Origin: JBBQVS01 sp964657325
GTDB lineage: Bacteria > Chloroflexota > Ktedonobacteria > Ktedonobacterales > Ktedonobacteraceae
Direction: 5' to 3'
NCBI GenBank assembly: GCA_964657325.1
Contig: CAZZVE010000011.1
Coordinates: forward strand, 1-64,000
DNA: 64,000 nucleotides
This document shows, piece by piece, positions 40,505 to 49,256 of this stretch. The notes under the pieces are model-generated. The model made no database searches and had not been told where the DNA came from. It saw only the letters and a program-made list of their open reading frames with translations. Within the stretch, counting starts at the first letter, position 1. Each line of letters begins with the position of its first letter. The position numbers were made by a program, and so were the translations under genes.

Positions 40505-40573
40505 ATTCGTTTCTGTCTAACAAATTGGTATGGATATGAAAATCTGTTGGGATTTACCAAACGTCATATGACC

Positions 40574-40698
40574 GTTGTAGGGACCACGTTTACGGCGTCC
40601 GAGGCCAATTCATTGGCTATATGTGAAACAAGAAGAGGTAGAATCGGCCTCTCACGCAATGAATTGCGCCTCGGACGCGATAAATCTGGTCCTTACCA
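40574..40698. repeat. Degenerate family B/E hybrid palindrome
   Basis: GTTGTAGGGACCACGTTTAC and GGCGTCCGAGGCCAATTCAT on the left pair imperfectly with CAATGAATTGCGCCTCGGAC and GCGATAAATCTGGTCCTTAC on the right. Ends are family B, inner arms resemble family E (AATTCATTG...CAATGAATT). This is the main content of the gene-free 40505-40851. Confidence 0.75.
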
Positions 40699-40802
40699 CG
40701 TATCTGTATCATTTATACATCAGCCAAACGGTATACGTTCGCGTTTTGGCTGTACTCATTGCCCTCTTCTCTGTCGTATACTGTATTCCATACAAGAATA
40801 AG

Positions 40803-40841
40803 AAGGAGGTTTTGCGATAAGTAGCGAAGACGCCGCTTATC
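40803..40841 (+). promoter_or_regulatory. Displaced Shine-Dalgarno and hairpin before the aminotransferase
   Basis: A perfect AAGGAGG (40803-40809) stands 42 bases before the ATG. Between them GATAAG...CTTATC (40816-40841, with inner GCG/CGC) forms a hairpin that would shorten the distance to about 16 bases. No SD lies nearer. The hairpin may bridge or regulate initiation. Confidence 0.4.
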
Positions 40842-40851
40842 CCTACACATT

Positions 40852-41802
40852 ATGAATGCAAAAGAACTGTTTATGAACGGCGAGTTTGTGCCAGCCGAAC
40901 GTGGCGTCATCTCCGTACGCACACACGCCTTCGCCTATGGCACAGGCTGCTTTGAAGGCATTCGTGGCTACTGGAACGCACAAGATGAGGAAGTCTATTT
41001 GTTCCGTTTACGTGAACATTATGAGCGACTGCTTCGTTCCTGTAAAATTCTACAGATGAAACTACCTTACACTATTGACCAGTTGGTTGAGATCAGCGTA
41101 GAACTGGTGAGACGTAACGACCAGCATGAAAATGTGTACCTGCGCCCGGTAGTCTATAAGGGTGAAGAGGTACTTGGTGTGCGTTTGCATGATCTCGCTG
41201 ACCATTTCATTCTAACCTCAGAGCCACAAGGGGACTATGTTCCATTATCGGGTATGCACTGTGGTGTCTCATCTTGGCGTCGTCTCGATGATAACGCCCT
41301 TCCTGCACGTGCAAAGGTGACAGGCGGGTATGTCAATGCGGCTCTCGCCAAAAGCGAAGCGATGCAAAACGGTTTTGATGAAGCAATTATGCTTACTCAT
41401 GAAGGCAATGTCTCCGAGGGAAGTGCAGAAAATATCTTCCTGGTATTCGATAATGAGTTGGTCACTCCTGGTGCAACCGAGAATATTCTTCTCGGCATCA
41501 CTCGTGACACAGTTATCAAGCTGGCACAGCGCGAGTTTGGTTACATTACCAGAGAACATTCGATAGACCGAACTGAGTTATACATTGCCGATGAAATGTT
41601 CCTGTGTGGTACAGGCGCACAAATTGCCCCTGTCATCAGCGTCGATCATCGGCCAATTGGGAATGGCACTATTGGTCCCATCGGTAAAAAGCTGCAAGAC
41701 CTCTACTTTGATGTGGTACGCGGTAAGCATCCCGACTATCGGGGTCAGTGGTGTACACCTGTTTATACAAAAGTTCGTCAGCACAGTGAGGCTGTTGACT
41801 AA
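40852..41802 (+). CDS. ilvE: Branched-chain amino acid aminotransferase (class IV PLP enzyme)
   Basis: 316 residues. It moves the amino group between leucine/isoleucine/valine and 2-oxoglutarate. N-terminal FMNGEFVP, then SVRTHAFAYGTGCFEGIRGY; the PLP lysine is in RAKVTGGYVNAALAKSEA; EAIMLTHEGNVSEGSAENIF and the C-terminal EMFLCGTGAQIAPVISVDHR match BCATs better than D-amino-acid or aminodeoxychorismate types. The start ATG has only a remote SD (see the hairpin before it). The transcript ends at the terminator 41807-41877. No ilv/leu biosynthesis genes are adjacent, so it may serve breakdown as much as synthesis. Confidence 0.92.
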   Translation: MNAKELFMNGEFVPAERGVISVRTHAFAYGTGCFEGIRGYWNAQDEEVYLFRLREHYERLLRSCKILQMKLPYTIDQLVEISVELVRRNDQHENVYLRPVVYKGEEVLGVRLHDLADHFILTSEPQGDYVPLSGMHCGVSSWRRLDDNALPARAKVTGGYVNAALAKSEAMQNGFDEAIMLTHEGNVSEGSAENIFLVFDNELVTPGATENILLGITRDTVIKLAQREFGYITREHSIDRTELYIADEMFLCGTGAQIAPVISVDHRPIGNGTIGPIGKKLQDLYFDVVRGKHPDYRGQWCTPVYTKVRQHSEAVD

Positions 41803-41806
41803 GTTT

Positions 41807-41877
41807 TTCAGGTAGAAAACAGAAGAGACGGCTTGATTGCATAGCAACCAAGCCGTCTCTTCTGTTTTCTACCTGAA
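41807..41877. terminator. Terminator
   Basis: Perfect 29-base arms (TTCAGGTAGAAAACAGAAGA... at 41807-41835, complement at 41849-41877) around a 13-base loop, right after the aminotransferase stop. Confidence 0.9.
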
Positions 41878-42033
41878 AAGAGTAGTCAACAAGCTTATAC
41901 TACATACATTTTCGTCAGAGGGAACGCCCCAAGCAACGCTTTAGAAGCGGTACATATTATACACTCTGCCTATGATGAAGAACAGTATCATCCATACTAA
42001 AAAGTGGAGTTGCTAGATACCAGGAGAATACCT

Positions 42034-42882
42034 ATGAATATCAAGACTTTTATTCAACGTCATCCTGTTGCGACTTACTTTAGCATGACCTATATAATTT
42101 CCTGGGTTGGTGCTTTAGTAGTAGTTGCGCCAACACTTCTAAGAGGTGAGAGCCTATCACGTCTTGATGGCATACTCATGTACCCAATTCTGATCCTTGG
42201 ACCCTGTATTACAGGCATCGTTTTGATAAGCATTGTTGCCGGAAAGCAGGGGTTGCGAGATTTGTTTTCCCGTATAACGCATGTGCATGTGCGCCTACGC
42301 TGGTATACAGCAGCATTACTTATTCCCCCGATTCTGATTCTGATCGCTCTTTTTTTTCTGCGTACCCTGTTCTCCCCAGTTTTCACACCAGGTCTAAATC
42401 CATTCGGTCTTATGTTTGGCATTGTATCCGCCCTGATCGAAGAAATCGGCTGGATGGGGTATGCTTTTCCCAAATTGCGGGAGAAGCACAGCCCTCTCTC
42501 TGCCGCTCTCCTCCTTGGAGTGCTGTGGGGACTATGGCATCTACCAGTGATTGATTTTCTAGGAGCCGCCAGTCCGCACGGTGTGTACTGGCTGCCTTTT
42601 GCTCTCGCCTTTGTTGTAGCTCTCACTGCTCTCAGAGTCCTCATTGTTTGGGTCTATTCCAACACAAGTAGTATATTGCTGAGTCAGATCATGCATGCTA
42701 GCTCCACAGGTTTCCTAGTCGCATTTAGCCCACTAGCGGTCTCACCCGCCCAGGAATCTCTATGGTATGCCATTTATGCAGTTGGTCTATGGCTTATCGT
42801 CGCTCTTGTCATTGTACATTATGGCAAATCCCTAATACGGCAACCAGCCCAGGTAGGAATGGTAGAAACCATTGGCAAATAA
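42034..42882 (+). CDS. CPBP-family intramembrane protease homologue
   Basis: 282 residues from ATG 42034 (AGGAG 8 bases upstream). About seven to eight membrane helices. The CAAX-protease/bacteriocin-processing (Abi) motifs are seen as EEIGWMG (motif 1, about 134; the usual Arg of EExxxR is Met), LWGLWHLPV (motif 2, His) and IMHASSTGF (motif 3, His). The glutamates and both histidines are kept, so activity is possible. Bacterial members take part in peptide maturation, immunity or signalling; the role here is unknown. It is followed 35 bases later by a membrane cupredoxin gene, likely co-transcribed. Confidence 0.85.
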   Translation: MNIKTFIQRHPVATYFSMTYIISWVGALVVVAPTLLRGESLSRLDGILMYPILILGPCITGIVLISIVAGKQGLRDLFSRITHVHVRLRWYTAALLIPPILILIALFFLRTLFSPVFTPGLNPFGLMFGIVSALIEEIGWMGYAFPKLREKHSPLSAALLLGVLWGLWHLPVIDFLGAASPHGVYWLPFALAFVVALTALRVLIVWVYSNTSSILLSQIMHASSTGFLVAFSPLAVSPAQESLWYAIYAVGLWLIVALVIVHYGKSLIRQPAQVGMVETIGK

Positions 42883-42917
42883 CATACCATATAACTTTAC
42901 GTTAAAAGGAAAAAAAG

Positions 42918-43751
42918 ATGAATACCCTGATAAAAATACGCACACCACTTTTCTCACGTCAACCATTGTCCGCCTTTGACAAACTAAATTTTGTAGCGTT
43001 TCTTGGAAGCACTGTCGCTAGTGCTGTACTCGCTATCAGTATAGGTCCACCATCAAATGGAGCATTAATCATTGTGGCTACAGCACTACTTGTATGTGCA
43101 TTTCTTACGCTCACCGGATTGCGTTGGATGCCGCTACTGCTCACACTTATAAGTGGCATTTTTCTATACCAGATAGCCAATCAGCCTTTCGTCACGTATC
43201 ACCTGACCAATCCAAAGGGGACGGGAGGAGAAGATTTTCTTGCCTTTGCGCTGGATATGTTGATTATCGCGTTCATCTTCATAGCACTTGGAGCAAGCGT
43301 TGGGGCGGCATTGCAAAACTACCACAAAGGCGAGCGATATACTCCGCGTTGGCTTTCAGCCGCAGTAACAGGTATCGTAGGTGTTGTCGTTGGTGGCCTC
43401 CTTATCGCGGCAATTGCACAACCGCTTCCAATAACAAGCATAGTGACAACAACCACAAATGGTGTGTCAACTGTACACATGGGTCCTGGCAACTTTCTTC
43501 AACCGTCTGTTACCGTTACCAAAGGCTCCAAGCTTCTGCTCATAGATGATACTTCCTCGCTGCATATTCTTGCCAATGGCACGTGGCAAAACGGTACACC
43601 GAAAGCAGAGAAAGAGACAGGTGCACCTAGCGTTGACAATATACAAGTCAGTGGCAAAAGCATTGAGCTTGGACCCTTTACCACAGCAGGCACTTACCAC
43701 ATCTATTGTACTGTTCATCAAGGGATGAACCTGACGGTGATTGTGCAGTAG
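42918..43751 (+). CDS. Membrane protein with C-terminal cupredoxin domain
   Basis: 277 residues. Five membrane helices (about 24-42, 48-67, 71-87, 107-130 and 147-167) are followed by an exported plastocyanin-like domain (about 185-277). Type 1 copper ligands can be read: H216 in SLHILANG, C264, H267 and M270 in YCTVHQGM. SD AAAAGGA precedes ATG. It could carry electrons on the outer face of the membrane. Pairing with a CPBP protease is unexplained; the helices are not those of a cytochrome oxidase subunit (no haem or copper motifs). Copper binding is inferred from motif. Confidence 0.82.
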   Translation: MNTLIKIRTPLFSRQPLSAFDKLNFVAFLGSTVASAVLAISIGPPSNGALIIVATALLVCAFLTLTGLRWMPLLLTLISGIFLYQIANQPFVTYHLTNPKGTGGEDFLAFALDMLIIAFIFIALGASVGAALQNYHKGERYTPRWLSAAVTGIVGVVVGGLLIAAIAQPLPITSIVTTTTNGVSTVHMGPGNFLQPSVTVTKGSKLLLIDDTSSLHILANGTWQNGTPKAEKETGAPSVDNIQVSGKSIELGPFTTAGTYHIYCTVHQGMNLTVIVQ

Positions 43752-43784
43752 TGCAATACACGAAGTAATCGAAGGATAGATAGC

Positions 43785-44035
43785 ATGACAGGACTTGCCC
43801 CATAGTGCTTCGTCAAAGTTCATTTGACACATGAACATGAAGCATCAAATAGCTTTCATGCATGATCTTGGAACGATTGTAATGCGTCAATCGAAGCTTG
43901 ACGAAGCAATAGGCGTTAACTTAAGGAATCAACGGAGACACCAGGGCACCCGCAAGGGGTGCCCTAGCCTCACAGGAAACCTCTTTTTTGCCCTTACGTT
44001 AAGGCCTACCGGGCTTGCCCCTGACATGTTACCTC
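43785..44035. repeat. Mixed remnants of families A and C
   Basis: TGACAGGACTTGCCCC (43786-43801) and GGGCTTGCCCCTGACATG (about 44010-44027) are family A ends. CAGGGCACCCGCAAGGGGTG (about 43941-43960) followed by CCC is a short family C hairpin, flanked by TTAACTTAAGG and CCTTACGTTAA. Nothing else is seen in the gene-free 43752-44058. Confidence 0.7.
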
Positions 44036-44058
44036 TCTACAATCGCTATATTTCTCCC

Positions 44059-47000
44059 TCAAAGATAGCCAAGGTCCTCTGCAACAGGTAATGCCTGTTG
44101 CAGAAACGTATGAGCAAACTCATACTGCTCTCTATCCCATGCTTGTAGTGCCCTTTCAAGCAGAAGGCGCAATTTTTCAGAAAGAGGTTGTTGTGTGGGA
44201 TCGAGCAGCATGCGTACATAGTCTATTGCTTCAGGGATGTTTTCTCGCCCAAGTACAATAGCGATCAAAGGCCACACACCAGTCCAATGAAAAGAATTGA
44301 GATGTCTTCGATATTGCCAATCGTCTAGCGTAGCACGTGCATATTTTTCAGCTTCACTCAGGTTCCCATCACGCCATGCCACCCATGCTCGATGTCCTGT
44401 AACAATCTTAATGTTTCCAACTTGTGGCAAAGACAGGGCGCGTGTGATTTCGTGGCGAACAGCTTCGACTTGTCCACGCTGTCGATAGATGAACGGTAAA
44501 AATGTCATACATCGTGCGCGTAGCATAATATGGCCCATCTGTTCCCCTACACGCATTGCTATACGCAGATGCTTCTCTGCTTCATCAAGATGACCAGACC
44601 AGAGTAGGCACGTTCCTAAAGCAAAATGTGCAAATCCAAGTAAATTTGTATCGTCTGTCTGTGCGATAACTGCTAATGCAGTGCGACAGTATAAGACTGT
44701 TTCTTCTGAGACAATATAGCGGTCACGAGCAAGGTCTCGCATACAAACCGTCAGAAAGAAGAGTCCACGTTGCTCTGGCGTGCCATGTTGTTCAACGACA
44801 GGCCGAGCTTTTTCAATTATGTCGGTCATCTCATCTGCGGAAGCTCGTAGTGGAACGAGTTGATCCAGGTGAAGGTGTATCCACTCTTGCAACCACTCGG
44901 TACTCGACTTATCATGTACTTGTCCTAACATGCGTTCTGCTTCTTTGTAACCTTGTACAGTATAGATATGCTGGACCTCTTGAGGATTACCACTTTCAGA
45001 CTTCCATGTATTTGCGCTCTTTCTACAGAGACGTGCCTGCCAGATATACTCTTGTACTGGTATATGAGCCATTGCACGTTGATAGCTCTCTCGTGCCTCC
45101 AGCTGTTGCCCAGCAGTCTCGAAAATGTCACCCAAGCGTTCATACAAAGTAGGGGCTTGCTTCCAATCTTTTTCCCGTTGCACATAACCATTTGTACTTG
45201 CTTCAAGTAACGTGATCGCTTGCTGAAAAGCATGAATAGCGTCCGCCTTTGCGTAGATTCGTTGAGCGACCTCACCAGCACGTTGGTAGTAGGGAATTGC
45301 TTGCTCTGATAAACTTGCCCGCTCATAATGCATGGCTATCTGTATGCTTACACTATCCAAGTTTTCCGCGTATACTACTTCAAATGCTTCCGCAACACGA
45401 CGATGCAAGAGGTGCCGTTGTGCAGAACTTAGCATAGCATAGGTTTGCTCACGGAGTTTATCATGGCTAAAGTCGTAGTTCATACTGTCCTTTTCACGCA
45501 CTATACGCCTATGCCACAATTCATCTAAGCCTTGAACTATGATTTCTTCACCCTCTCTACTGGCATGGGTAAGTACAGCAAAAGAGAACTCGCGCCCAAT
45601 TACTGCCGCTACGTTTGCTAACTCGCGTGGCACTGGTGAAAGTTGTGCAAGTCGCGTTGTGAGAACGCCTTGTATTGTGGGAGGAAGTGTTGAGGCGGGT
45701 TGTGTCAGCAGAGGAAGTCTTCTCTGTACAGAATGTGCATCTTTCTGAACGCCATTCTCTTGTTGTCCTTGCGTTCGTACTCGCACCATCTCGACTACGA
45801 AGAGAGGATTGCCTTCTGTTTCAGAATACAGGCTGTCCATGTCTGTACTAAGCTGATGGCCCACGATATGCTCCGCTAGAGATAATGTCTCGTTGGCATT
45901 AAGCGGTTCAAGTGTGATTTCTGTTACAAGAGAATTCCTCTGTAACATACTAAGCAGAGTGAGCAAGGGATGTCCCGCCAGAATTTCCTCTGAGCGTACA
46001 GTTGTAACAAGAAGCAAGCGGACATGTGGCTCGAAGCGTAACAAGTAGTGAAGCCATTCTAGCGTCTCATCATCACACCATTGCAAGTCATCGAGCAAGA
46101 GCAATAATGGTTGACGTGTGTTTAATAGGGCATGCGTCAGGGCTTCAAAGAAGTGTTGACGTTGCCAGTCCTGTGTCATAGGTGTGGGACGGGAAAGGTC
46201 AGGTCTTTTAATGAGTAGGTCTGGCAACAGTCGCGCAATTTCGGAAAGCCAGATAGTATCCAAAGCTAATATGTCTTGCTGTATATCAGCAGTCTGTAAC
46301 CATGCCGTGACAGGTGCATATGCCAATCTTCCTTCGGCTGCATAACAGTGAGCGCGTGCGGTTATCATACCTTGCCGACTAGCCCAGACCAACATTTCTT
46401 CTGCCAATTTCGTTTTGCCAATACCAGCCTCGCCAGAGAGAACAACTATATGAATCTGCCCATCCTCAACTCTCCGCCATATTCTCTGGAGTTGTTCCCA
46501 CTCATGTCTGCGACCTACGAGTGGTGTACCTACTCCTTGTGACATGAAAGAAGGGGGCTTTAAAGACATATTTGTATTGAGCAGTGCTTCATATGCTTGG
46601 CGTGTTGCCTCTTCTGGTTCTATCGCTAGTTCGCGCTCTAAGACGGTTACACAGGTATGATAGACGCGAAGGGCAGCGGCTCTATCACCGCGCAGCGCGT
46701 AGAAACGCATCAGGTTGCGATAGGCTACTTCATGCAGCGAGTCATAGAGCAAGAGACGCTGAGCAGTTTTTATTGCAGCATCATAATCGCGTTCCTGTTC
46801 CAACAGTATGAGCAAGTGTTCCACCGCCTCAAAAAATATTTGATGCACGCGCTCTCGCTCTGGAAGCACCCACTCATCATAGCAATCAGGTAAAAGCTTC
46901 CCGCGATACAGGTCTAGGACACGTTGCAATGCTTGTTTCTGTACCTTAGTATCTTGAGTCGCTTGCTTCGCTTCAGCAATCGCATTCTCTATTTGTAGCA

Positions 47001-47316
47001 CATCTAATGTCCAAGGAACTTCTAAAGACGAAGGACGCCACTGTACACTGTGTCTATCTATAGACACAAAATGATTGATATTGGGAAGAATTTGTCGTAG
47101 TTGATAGAGTAATTTGCGTAGGTTAGAGTGCGCCTGAGCTTCAGCCGAATCGGGCCATAGGAGAAATGCTAGATGAGAACGCTTTTGAGGCACCGAATGA
47201 TGCAGCACAAGATACGCCAACACTGATTGTAACCGAGGAGTAGAGACGATCACAGGAGTATTATCTGAAACCAGTAGGAAGTCACCCAATAGTTGAATGT
47301 GTAGAGGCTGTATCAT
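44059..47316 (-). CDS. BTAD-AAA-TPR transcriptional regulator (AfsR/MalT-like)
   Basis: 1085 residues from ATG 47316; AGGAGG lies about 10 bases upstream and could pair with GCTCCT beside it. Residues 1-95 are a winged-helix OmpR/SARP-like DNA-binding domain (IQLLGDFLLVSDN, RLQSVLAYLVLH), 100-250 a BTAD helical domain (DSLHEVAYRNLMRFYALRGD). An AAA/NACHT-type ATPase follows with Walker A GEAGIGKT (295-302) and Walker B LLLLLDDLQWCDDE (about 425). The C-terminal about 500 residues are TPR-like repeats. Such proteins are ATP-dependent activators that sense a ligand or partner; the target is unknown. It is transcribed in the same direction as the ribosomal cluster but is separated from it by a strong terminator. 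Confidence 0.88.
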   Translation of the reverse strand: MIQPLHIQLLGDFLLVSDNTPVIVSTPRLQSVLAYLVLHHSVPQKRSHLAFLLWPDSAEAQAHSNLRKLLYQLRQILPNINHFVSIDRHSVQWRPSSLEVPWTLDVLQIENAIAEAKQATQDTKVQKQALQRVLDLYRGKLLPDCYDEWVLPERERVHQIFFEAVEHLLILLEQERDYDAAIKTAQRLLLYDSLHEVAYRNLMRFYALRGDRAAALRVYHTCVTVLERELAIEPEEATRQAYEALLNTNMSLKPPSFMSQGVGTPLVGRRHEWEQLQRIWRRVEDGQIHIVVLSGEAGIGKTKLAEEMLVWASRQGMITARAHCYAAEGRLAYAPVTAWLQTADIQQDILALDTIWLSEIARLLPDLLIKRPDLSRPTPMTQDWQRQHFFEALTHALLNTRQPLLLLLDDLQWCDDETLEWLHYLLRFEPHVRLLLVTTVRSEEILAGHPLLTLLSMLQRNSLVTEITLEPLNANETLSLAEHIVGHQLSTDMDSLYSETEGNPLFVVEMVRVRTQGQQENGVQKDAHSVQRRLPLLTQPASTLPPTIQGVLTTRLAQLSPVPRELANVAAVIGREFSFAVLTHASREGEEIIVQGLDELWHRRIVREKDSMNYDFSHDKLREQTYAMLSSAQRHLLHRRVAEAFEVVYAENLDSVSIQIAMHYERASLSEQAIPYYQRAGEVAQRIYAKADAIHAFQQAITLLEASTNGYVQREKDWKQAPTLYERLGDIFETAGQQLEARESYQRAMAHIPVQEYIWQARLCRKSANTWKSESGNPQEVQHIYTVQGYKEAERMLGQVHDKSSTEWLQEWIHLHLDQLVPLRASADEMTDIIEKARPVVEQHGTPEQRGLFFLTVCMRDLARDRYIVSEETVLYCRTALAVIAQTDDTNLLGFAHFALGTCLLWSGHLDEAEKHLRIAMRVGEQMGHIMLRARCMTFLPFIYRQRGQVEAVRHEITRALSLPQVGNIKIVTGHRAWVAWRDGNLSEAEKYARATLDDWQYRRHLNSFHWTGVWPLIAIVLGRENIPEAIDYVRMLLDPTQQPLSEKLRLLLERALQAWDREQYEFAHTFLQQALPVAEDLGYL

Positions 47317-47397
47317 CAACCAGGAGCCTCCTAAAACCTTATACTTTCTCAATAAGTGTCTATGCTAGCAGTAGTGTACCATATTCGTGATGATATA

Positions 47398-47446
47398 AAA
47401 AGGCTCTACTATACTCTTCAAGTGGAAGAGTATAGTAGAGCCTTTT
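47398..47446. terminator. Terminator of the ribosomal cluster (rpsI end)
   Basis: Perfect 21-base arms (AAAAGGCTCTACTATACTCTT and complement) with a 7-base loop, beginning 22 bases after the rpsI stop in the direction of transcription. An A/T stem base supplies the U-tract. Confidence 0.93.
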
Positions 47447-47468
47447 GTTTGAGAAAGCCTCAACAGTA

Positions 47469-47879
47469 TTAGCGTTTTGTGTACTGTGGAGCCTTACGCG
47501 CACGCTTCAAGCCTGGCTTCTTGCGTTCCTTCATACGTGGGTCACGTGTAAGGTAGCCTGCCCGACGCAGGGCGAGTTTGAACTCAGGATTCATGCGCAG
47601 GAGAGCACGAGAGAGTGCATGGCGAATAGCACCAGCCTGTCCAGCTGTGCCACCACCAAGTACACGAATCGTCATATTGTATGTGTTGTCGATGTCAACC
47701 GCGCGCAACGGGGCGGCAACGACGGCGAGAAGCGCGTCACGCTGCCCAAAATACGCTGAAGCAGTCTTGCCATTGACTTCGATATTGCCTTCGCCATTTG
47801 GGAAGAGGCGCACACGAGCTACTGCCGTTTTGCGTCGTCCCATGCCATAGTAGTATTCACCCTTAATGGTATCAGCCAA
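47469..47879 (-). CDS. rpsI: 30S ribosomal protein S9
   Basis: 136 residues from the TTG start at 47877-47879 (GAGGAG 8 bases upstream). An open frame continues upstream into rplM, with an ATG at 47921, but that would overlap rplM and lacks SD. Core motifs: YYYGMGRRKTAVARVRLFPN, VLGGGTAGQAGAIRHALSRA, and the typical end RDPRMKERKKPGLKRARKAP followed by QYTKR, which reaches the P-site tRNA. Last gene of the cluster. Confidence 0.95.
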   Translation of the reverse strand: MADTIKGEYYYGMGRRKTAVARVRLFPNGEGNIEVNGKTASAYFGQRDALLAVVAAPLRAVDIDNTYNMTIRVLGGGTAGQAGAIRHALSRALLRMNPEFKLALRRAGYLTRDPRMKERKKPGLKRARKAPQYTKR

Positions 47880-47898
47880 GGGATTTTCTCCTCTTCCG

Positions 47899-48378
47899 TT
47901 ACTTCGCCTCGGCGGTCTCAACCGATGGCTTCTTCAACAATGCCTCTGGCCCTGTCCACATAACGGGCTTCTGTGCCGCGTGTGGATGCTCGGTACCGGC
48001 GTAGACCTTCAAGCGTTTCATGATGTCCGCGCCGAGACGGTTGTGCATCACCATACCGCGCACGGCATGAATGACAGCACGCTCTGGAAACCGACCTTCG
48101 ATAGTCTGTCGAAGGGTTGTCTTCTTCAAGCCGCCAGGATACTGGCTATGGCGATAGTAGACCTTCTGCTCCATGCGGTTGCCTGTAACGGCAATCTTGT
48201 CGGCATTGATAACGATCACAAAATCTCCCGTTGGAAGATTAGGGGTGAATGTTGGTTTGTGCTTACCACGCAGAATCTGTGCGATCTGCGAAGCAACACG
48301 ACCAAGAATTTGCCCTTCAGCGTCAATGATATACCACTGAGGGTTCATATCACCTGCTTTTGCAGTATATGTCTTCAT
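47899..48378 (-). CDS. rplM: 50S ribosomal protein L13
   Basis: 159 residues. WYIIDAEGQILGRVASQIAQ, GDFVIVINADKIAVTGNRME, YYRHSQYPGGLKKTTLRQ and VRGMVMHNRLGADIMKRLKV are L13 signatures. The C-terminus runs on for about 12 residues (LLKKPSVETAEAK) beyond the usual end. Its ATG overlaps the truA stop by 4 bases and rpsI follows after 19 bases. Confidence 0.95.
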   Translation of the reverse strand: MKTYTAKAGDMNPQWYIIDAEGQILGRVASQIAQILRGKHKPTFTPNLPTGDFVIVINADKIAVTGNRMEQKVYYRHSQYPGGLKKTTLRQTIEGRFPERAVIHAVRGMVMHNRLGADIMKRLKVYAGTEHPHAAQKPVMWTGPEALLKKPSVETAEAK

Positions 48379-49169
48379 GCGTTTGTTACTCCAAACTCTT
48401 CGGGATACTCAACCCGTACCAGGCACAGCCCATGCGCTGGTGCTGCCGCCCCAGGGTGCGTTTTTTCCGCACGCTGCACGATGTGCTCAAATTCATTCAG
48501 ACAGAGGCGCCCCTGCCCTACTAATAATAACGTTCCAACCATCCTACGAACCATTCCTGTCAGGAAACCGTCCGCGGTAAAATCATAATAGATACAAGAT
48601 GTGTTTTCCACTGGTTGTATGCAACGGGCCTCTAGCATAGTACGAACACAGGAATGCGGCCCCGGTCGCATTGGATTTGTCTCATCAGGACTACGCCCGA
48701 AGGCTCCAAAGTCCTTGCGTCCTAACAAAAGCTGACAAGCATCTTGCATTCGCGCCACATCCAGTGAAAGTGGACGATAATAGCTGTATCGAGCCAGAAG
48801 TGCCGTTGGCGCGCTATCATTCCAGACAGTGTAGCGGTAGGACCGACTTCGAGCACTAAAGCGCGCATGAAAGCGATCTGAAACCTCTTTTGTCCACCGC
48901 ACCGCTATCGAGTCCGGCAACACCGCGTTGAGTGCTCTTAACCATATATCTGGTGTTAGATGCGAGTGAGTGCGGAAGTGTACTACTTGCCCACTCGCGT
49001 GTACGCCAGCATCTGTACGACCTGCCCCATGTATCACCGACATCTCACCCGAAATCTGGAGAACTGCCGCCTCTAACACACCTTGCACTGTTAGTCCGTG
49101 CGCGTCAGGTTGACGTTGAAAGCCATGATATCCGGTGCCATCATATTCAATACCACACGCAATATTCAT
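48375..49169 (-). CDS. truA: tRNA pseudouridine(38-40) synthase
   Basis: 264 residues, normal length. Catalytic Asp in GRTDAGVHASGQV; N-terminal GIEYDGTGYHGFQRQPDAHG; C-terminal DGFLTGMVRRMVGTLLLVGQ. It converts U38-U40 of tRNA anticodon arms to pseudouridine. It lies between rplQ and rplM, the common Gram-positive-like order, separated from rplQ by a decayed family B element. Confidence 0.95.
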   Translation of the reverse strand: MNIACGIEYDGTGYHGFQRQPDAHGLTVQGVLEAAVLQISGEMSVIHGAGRTDAGVHASGQVVHFRTHSHLTPDIWLRALNAVLPDSIAVRWTKEVSDRFHARFSARSRSYRYTVWNDSAPTALLARYSYYRPLSLDVARMQDACQLLLGRKDFGAFGRSPDETNPMRPGPHSCVRTMLEARCIQPVENTSCIYYDFTADGFLTGMVRRMVGTLLLVGQGRLCLNEFEHIVQRAEKTHPGAAAPAHGLCLVRVEYPEEFGVTNA

Positions 49170-49183
49170 GCCCTACACGCCCC

Positions 49184-49255
49184 CTGTAGGGACCGATTTA
49201 TCACGTCCTTCTCCAATATTAATAGTGAATAGGACGCGACGAATTAGGCCCTTCT
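49184..49255. repeat. Decayed family B element between rplQ and truA
   Basis: CTGTAGGGACCGATTTATCA and GTCC on the left; AGGACGCGACGAATTAGGCC on the right has several changes from the family sequence. It lies inside the ribosomal operon. Confidence 0.8.
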
Positions 49256-49256
49256 A

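Noticed and set aside
40505..40851. T-box or leader-peptide attenuator for the aminotransferase
   Set aside because: No T-box motif and no short frame with branched-chain codons after the SD; the space is mostly a decayed palindrome.
42090..42644. Minus-strand frame of 184 residues opposite the CPBP gene
   Set aside because: The plus-strand gene has SD, membrane helices and family motifs; the opposite frame is Arg-rich nonsense.
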